From contig DYMH01000018.1 in NCBI GenBank assembly GCA_020721645.1, forward strand, positions 8,370 through 41,805: 33,436 nucleotides of DNA, read 5' to 3'. This DNA is from Draconibacterium orientale. Lineage in GTDB: Bacteria > Bacteroidota > Bacteroidia > Bacteroidales > JAADGE01. The notes beneath the pieces are model-generated. The model saw only the letters and a program-made list of their open reading frames with translations, was not told the origin of the DNA and ran no database searches. Both the position numbers and the translations under genes were made by a program. Of this stretch, positions 32,401 through 33,436 are shown in pieces. Every line of letters begins with the position of its first letter. Position 1 is the first letter of the stretch.

Positions 32401-33081
32401 TTATGAGTAAGTTTGGTATTCGAGCAATGAAATTGTTTCATCGGCAAGTGATTTTGAATTTTTTGTCTCCATTTGCTTTATTCGGTTGAGGCTTTCGATA
32501 GTCGTGTTGTTTAATGTTTTGTTTGCACTGCCGATTTGAAATAAAACACGAAAAGCAATTGTGCCGTGTTTAAATTTAGGATTTGATATTAATTTTTCGA
32601 TTTCGGAAACAAAAAACTGAAAATCATCATTTTTGAAATCGCTGTTTTTTGAAAATGCGGCACGTCCTATTGTTAATAAAACAGCACGTTGCACGTTCTG
32701 ATTGTCGGATAAAATATTCTGTCGGCATAAATCGGTTGCAAAGGGTAATTTTGATAAAATATTAAATGCTGCTTGTTCCGCTAATTCAATAGTTTCGGCA
32801 TTTTGGAGAATTTCTGCGGCTGTTTCGGGCGATACTTCTTCCGGATTGTCAATCATATCAGCCAAAATTTTCAGTTCTCGGATTTCAGAATCTCTTAAAT
32901 GCAAAGCAAATGAATGATTGGGACGAAAATCATCGGCAATTTTTCTTAATTCATAAATCGAAACACCGTAATTTTTGGAATATTTTAAGCCCAGATTATT
33001 CATAAATTCCAAGGTTTCACCGTTTTCTCTCAAACGAAGTCGTTTTATAAGTGTCGAATATAGATTTTGTATGTTATCCAT
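32401..33081 (-). CDS. Putative DNA alkylation repair (AlkD-like HEAT-repeat) protein
   Basis: The 226-aa protein is all-helical, with repeats that resemble the HEAT-like repeats of AlkC/AlkD glycosylases. Features seen are YGVSIYELRKIADDF early, then HLRDSEIRELKILADMIDNP, a block like the conserved (W/L)xSxxxExRxLA helix of AlkD, and later AFNILSKLPFA. The classical DNA-facing aromatic residues cannot be assigned by eye, and the Trp of the typical LW..E.RE motif is replaced (HLRDSEIREL), so alkyl-base glycosylase activity is uncertain. It is the first gene of the operon with nnr and GNAT. Start ATG, with a -7 box at 33130-33137. Confidence 0.6.
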   Translation of the reverse strand: MDNIQNLYSTLIKRLRLRENGETLEFMNNLGLKYSKNYGVSIYELRKIADDFRPNHSFALHLRDSEIRELKILADMIDNPEEVSPETAAEILQNAETIELAEQAAFNILSKLPFATDLCRQNILSDNQNVQRAVLLTIGRAAFSKNSDFKNDDFQFFVSEIEKLISNPKFKHGTIAFRVLFQIGSANKTLNNTTIESLNRIKQMETKNSKSLADETISLLEYQTYS

Positions 33082-33129
33082 TGATTAAATATTAATTGGT
33101 TGTGTTTTGTATGTCAGTTCATTCGCTAT

Positions 33130-33137
33130 CAAAATTA
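33130..33137 (-). promoter_or_regulatory. -7 promoter box of the AlkD-like/nnr/GNAT operon
   Basis: On the minus strand this reads TAATTTTG, matching TAnnTTTG, 48 bp upstream of the ATG at 33081. No clear TTTG at the right upstream distance was found. Confidence 0.5.
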
Positions 33138-33271
33138 CAAATTTTTCTTTGTTTTTTCCATTTTAAAAATATTAATTTCAATCCTAAATTCCGTAATTCT
33201 TTTTTTATTTATACTAAGCACGGTCATAAATTGCGTTTTACAAATTGTTTATCTATTTGATATTAAAAGCA

Positions 33272-33311
33272 ATCAGCATATCAGCACATCAAAAAATCAA
33301 CCAATCAAAGT
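33272..33311. repeat. Degenerate octamer tandem repeat (five units, period 8)
   Basis: Five consecutive 8-base units each begin ATCA: ATCAGCAT, ATCAGCAC, ATCAAAAA, ATCAACCA, ATCAAAGT. The phase is exact with no indels. It lies in the noncoding right end of the window. Confidence 0.7.
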
Positions 33312-33436
33312 ATAACTTCGTTGAGGGCTACTCCGTTCACGCAAAGACGCTAAGTCGCAAAGAAACCTATTCACCTGATTTATTTTTTAGACTTATTTAC
33401 TTAATCAATACAATTTGCGACCAATTCAAATTTATG
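33312..33436. other. Noncoding right end, with a GCAAAG direct repeat
   Basis: The 355 bp after the AlkD-like start (33082-33436) hold no credible gene. Besides the -7 box and the octamer repeat, CGCAAAG occurs twice 16 bases apart (near 33341 and 33357, in CACGCAAAGACGCTAAGTCGCAAAG). I recall a similar motif from Bacteroidota intergenic DNA. A terminal ATG at 33434 could start a gene beyond the window. Confidence 0.4.

Overview
The window looks like a chromosomal segment of a low-GC member of the Bacteroidota, probably Bacteroidales/Marinilabiliales-like; the order is a guess. The evidence is: an M14 carboxypeptidase ending in a type IX secretion (T9SS) sorting domain; Bacteroidota-style promoters (TAnnTTTG -7 boxes, one with a well-spaced TTTG); SpoIIE phosphatases and a hybrid histidine kinase of the usual Bacteroidota kind; lipoprotein and Sec signals; and AT-rich spacers. 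Coding is dense on both strands. I saw no rRNA, tRNA, CRISPR array, phage or transposase gene.

Layout. 1-1086 (-): 5' part of a secreted C1B (bleomycin-hydrolase-like) peptidase that runs off the left edge and is missing from the ORF track. 1304-4696 (-): hybrid histidine kinase followed by a secreted SPOR-domain protein. 4887-6731 (-): MacB/FtsX-type permease then an NlpC/P60 hydrolase. 6892-7632 (-): Bax inhibitor-1 family membrane protein, with its own promoter and terminator. 7869-9809 (+): LTA-synthase-like phosphoglycerol transferase. 9967-12238 (+): two tandem exported SUMF1-fold proteins lacking the full FGE cysteine pair, a strong terminator, then an FKBP-type lipoprotein. 12397-14868 (+): MutS2. 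14977-15438 (-): small exported Spy-like protein. 15668-17626 (+): membrane sensor (HBM-like) SpoIIE phosphatase. 17709-17894 (+): probable Crp/Fnr remnant. 17951-19488 (-): AMMECR1 protein and AmmeMemoRadiSam radical SAM enzyme, 2 bp apart. 19700-21340 (+): GlpD. 21354-24044 (-): YfiR-like/coiled-coil/PAS-PAS/SpoIIE signalling protein. 24276-26612 (+): T9SS-secreted M14 carboxypeptidase. 26655-26845: a mirror-symmetric array of six hairpins. 26946-28292 (-): Omp85-type barrel. 28430-30255: Nudix (-), pyrE (+), coaD (-). 30418-33081 (-): AlkD-like protein, bifunctional NAD(P)HX repair enzyme and GNAT acetyltransferase in a tight operon. 33082-33436: noncoding, with an 8-bp-period tandem repeat.

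Themes. There is envelope and signalling machinery (two SpoIIE phosphatases, hybrid kinase, permease, cell-wall hydrolase, Omp85 barrel, phosphoglycerol transferase) mixed with housekeeping and damage repair (MutS2, AlkD-like, Nnr, Nudix, CoaD, PyrE, GlpD). The observations most worth following are the nested palindromic element with compensatory changes at 26655-26845, the Memo-less AMMECR1/radical-SAM pair, the two unusual SpoIIE architectures, and the Cys-poor SUMF1 tandem next to an FKBP lipoprotein, which recalls the GldJ/GldK/GldI protein types. Several track starts are TTG codons lying in regulatory DNA or upstream of a better start; they are corrected below.
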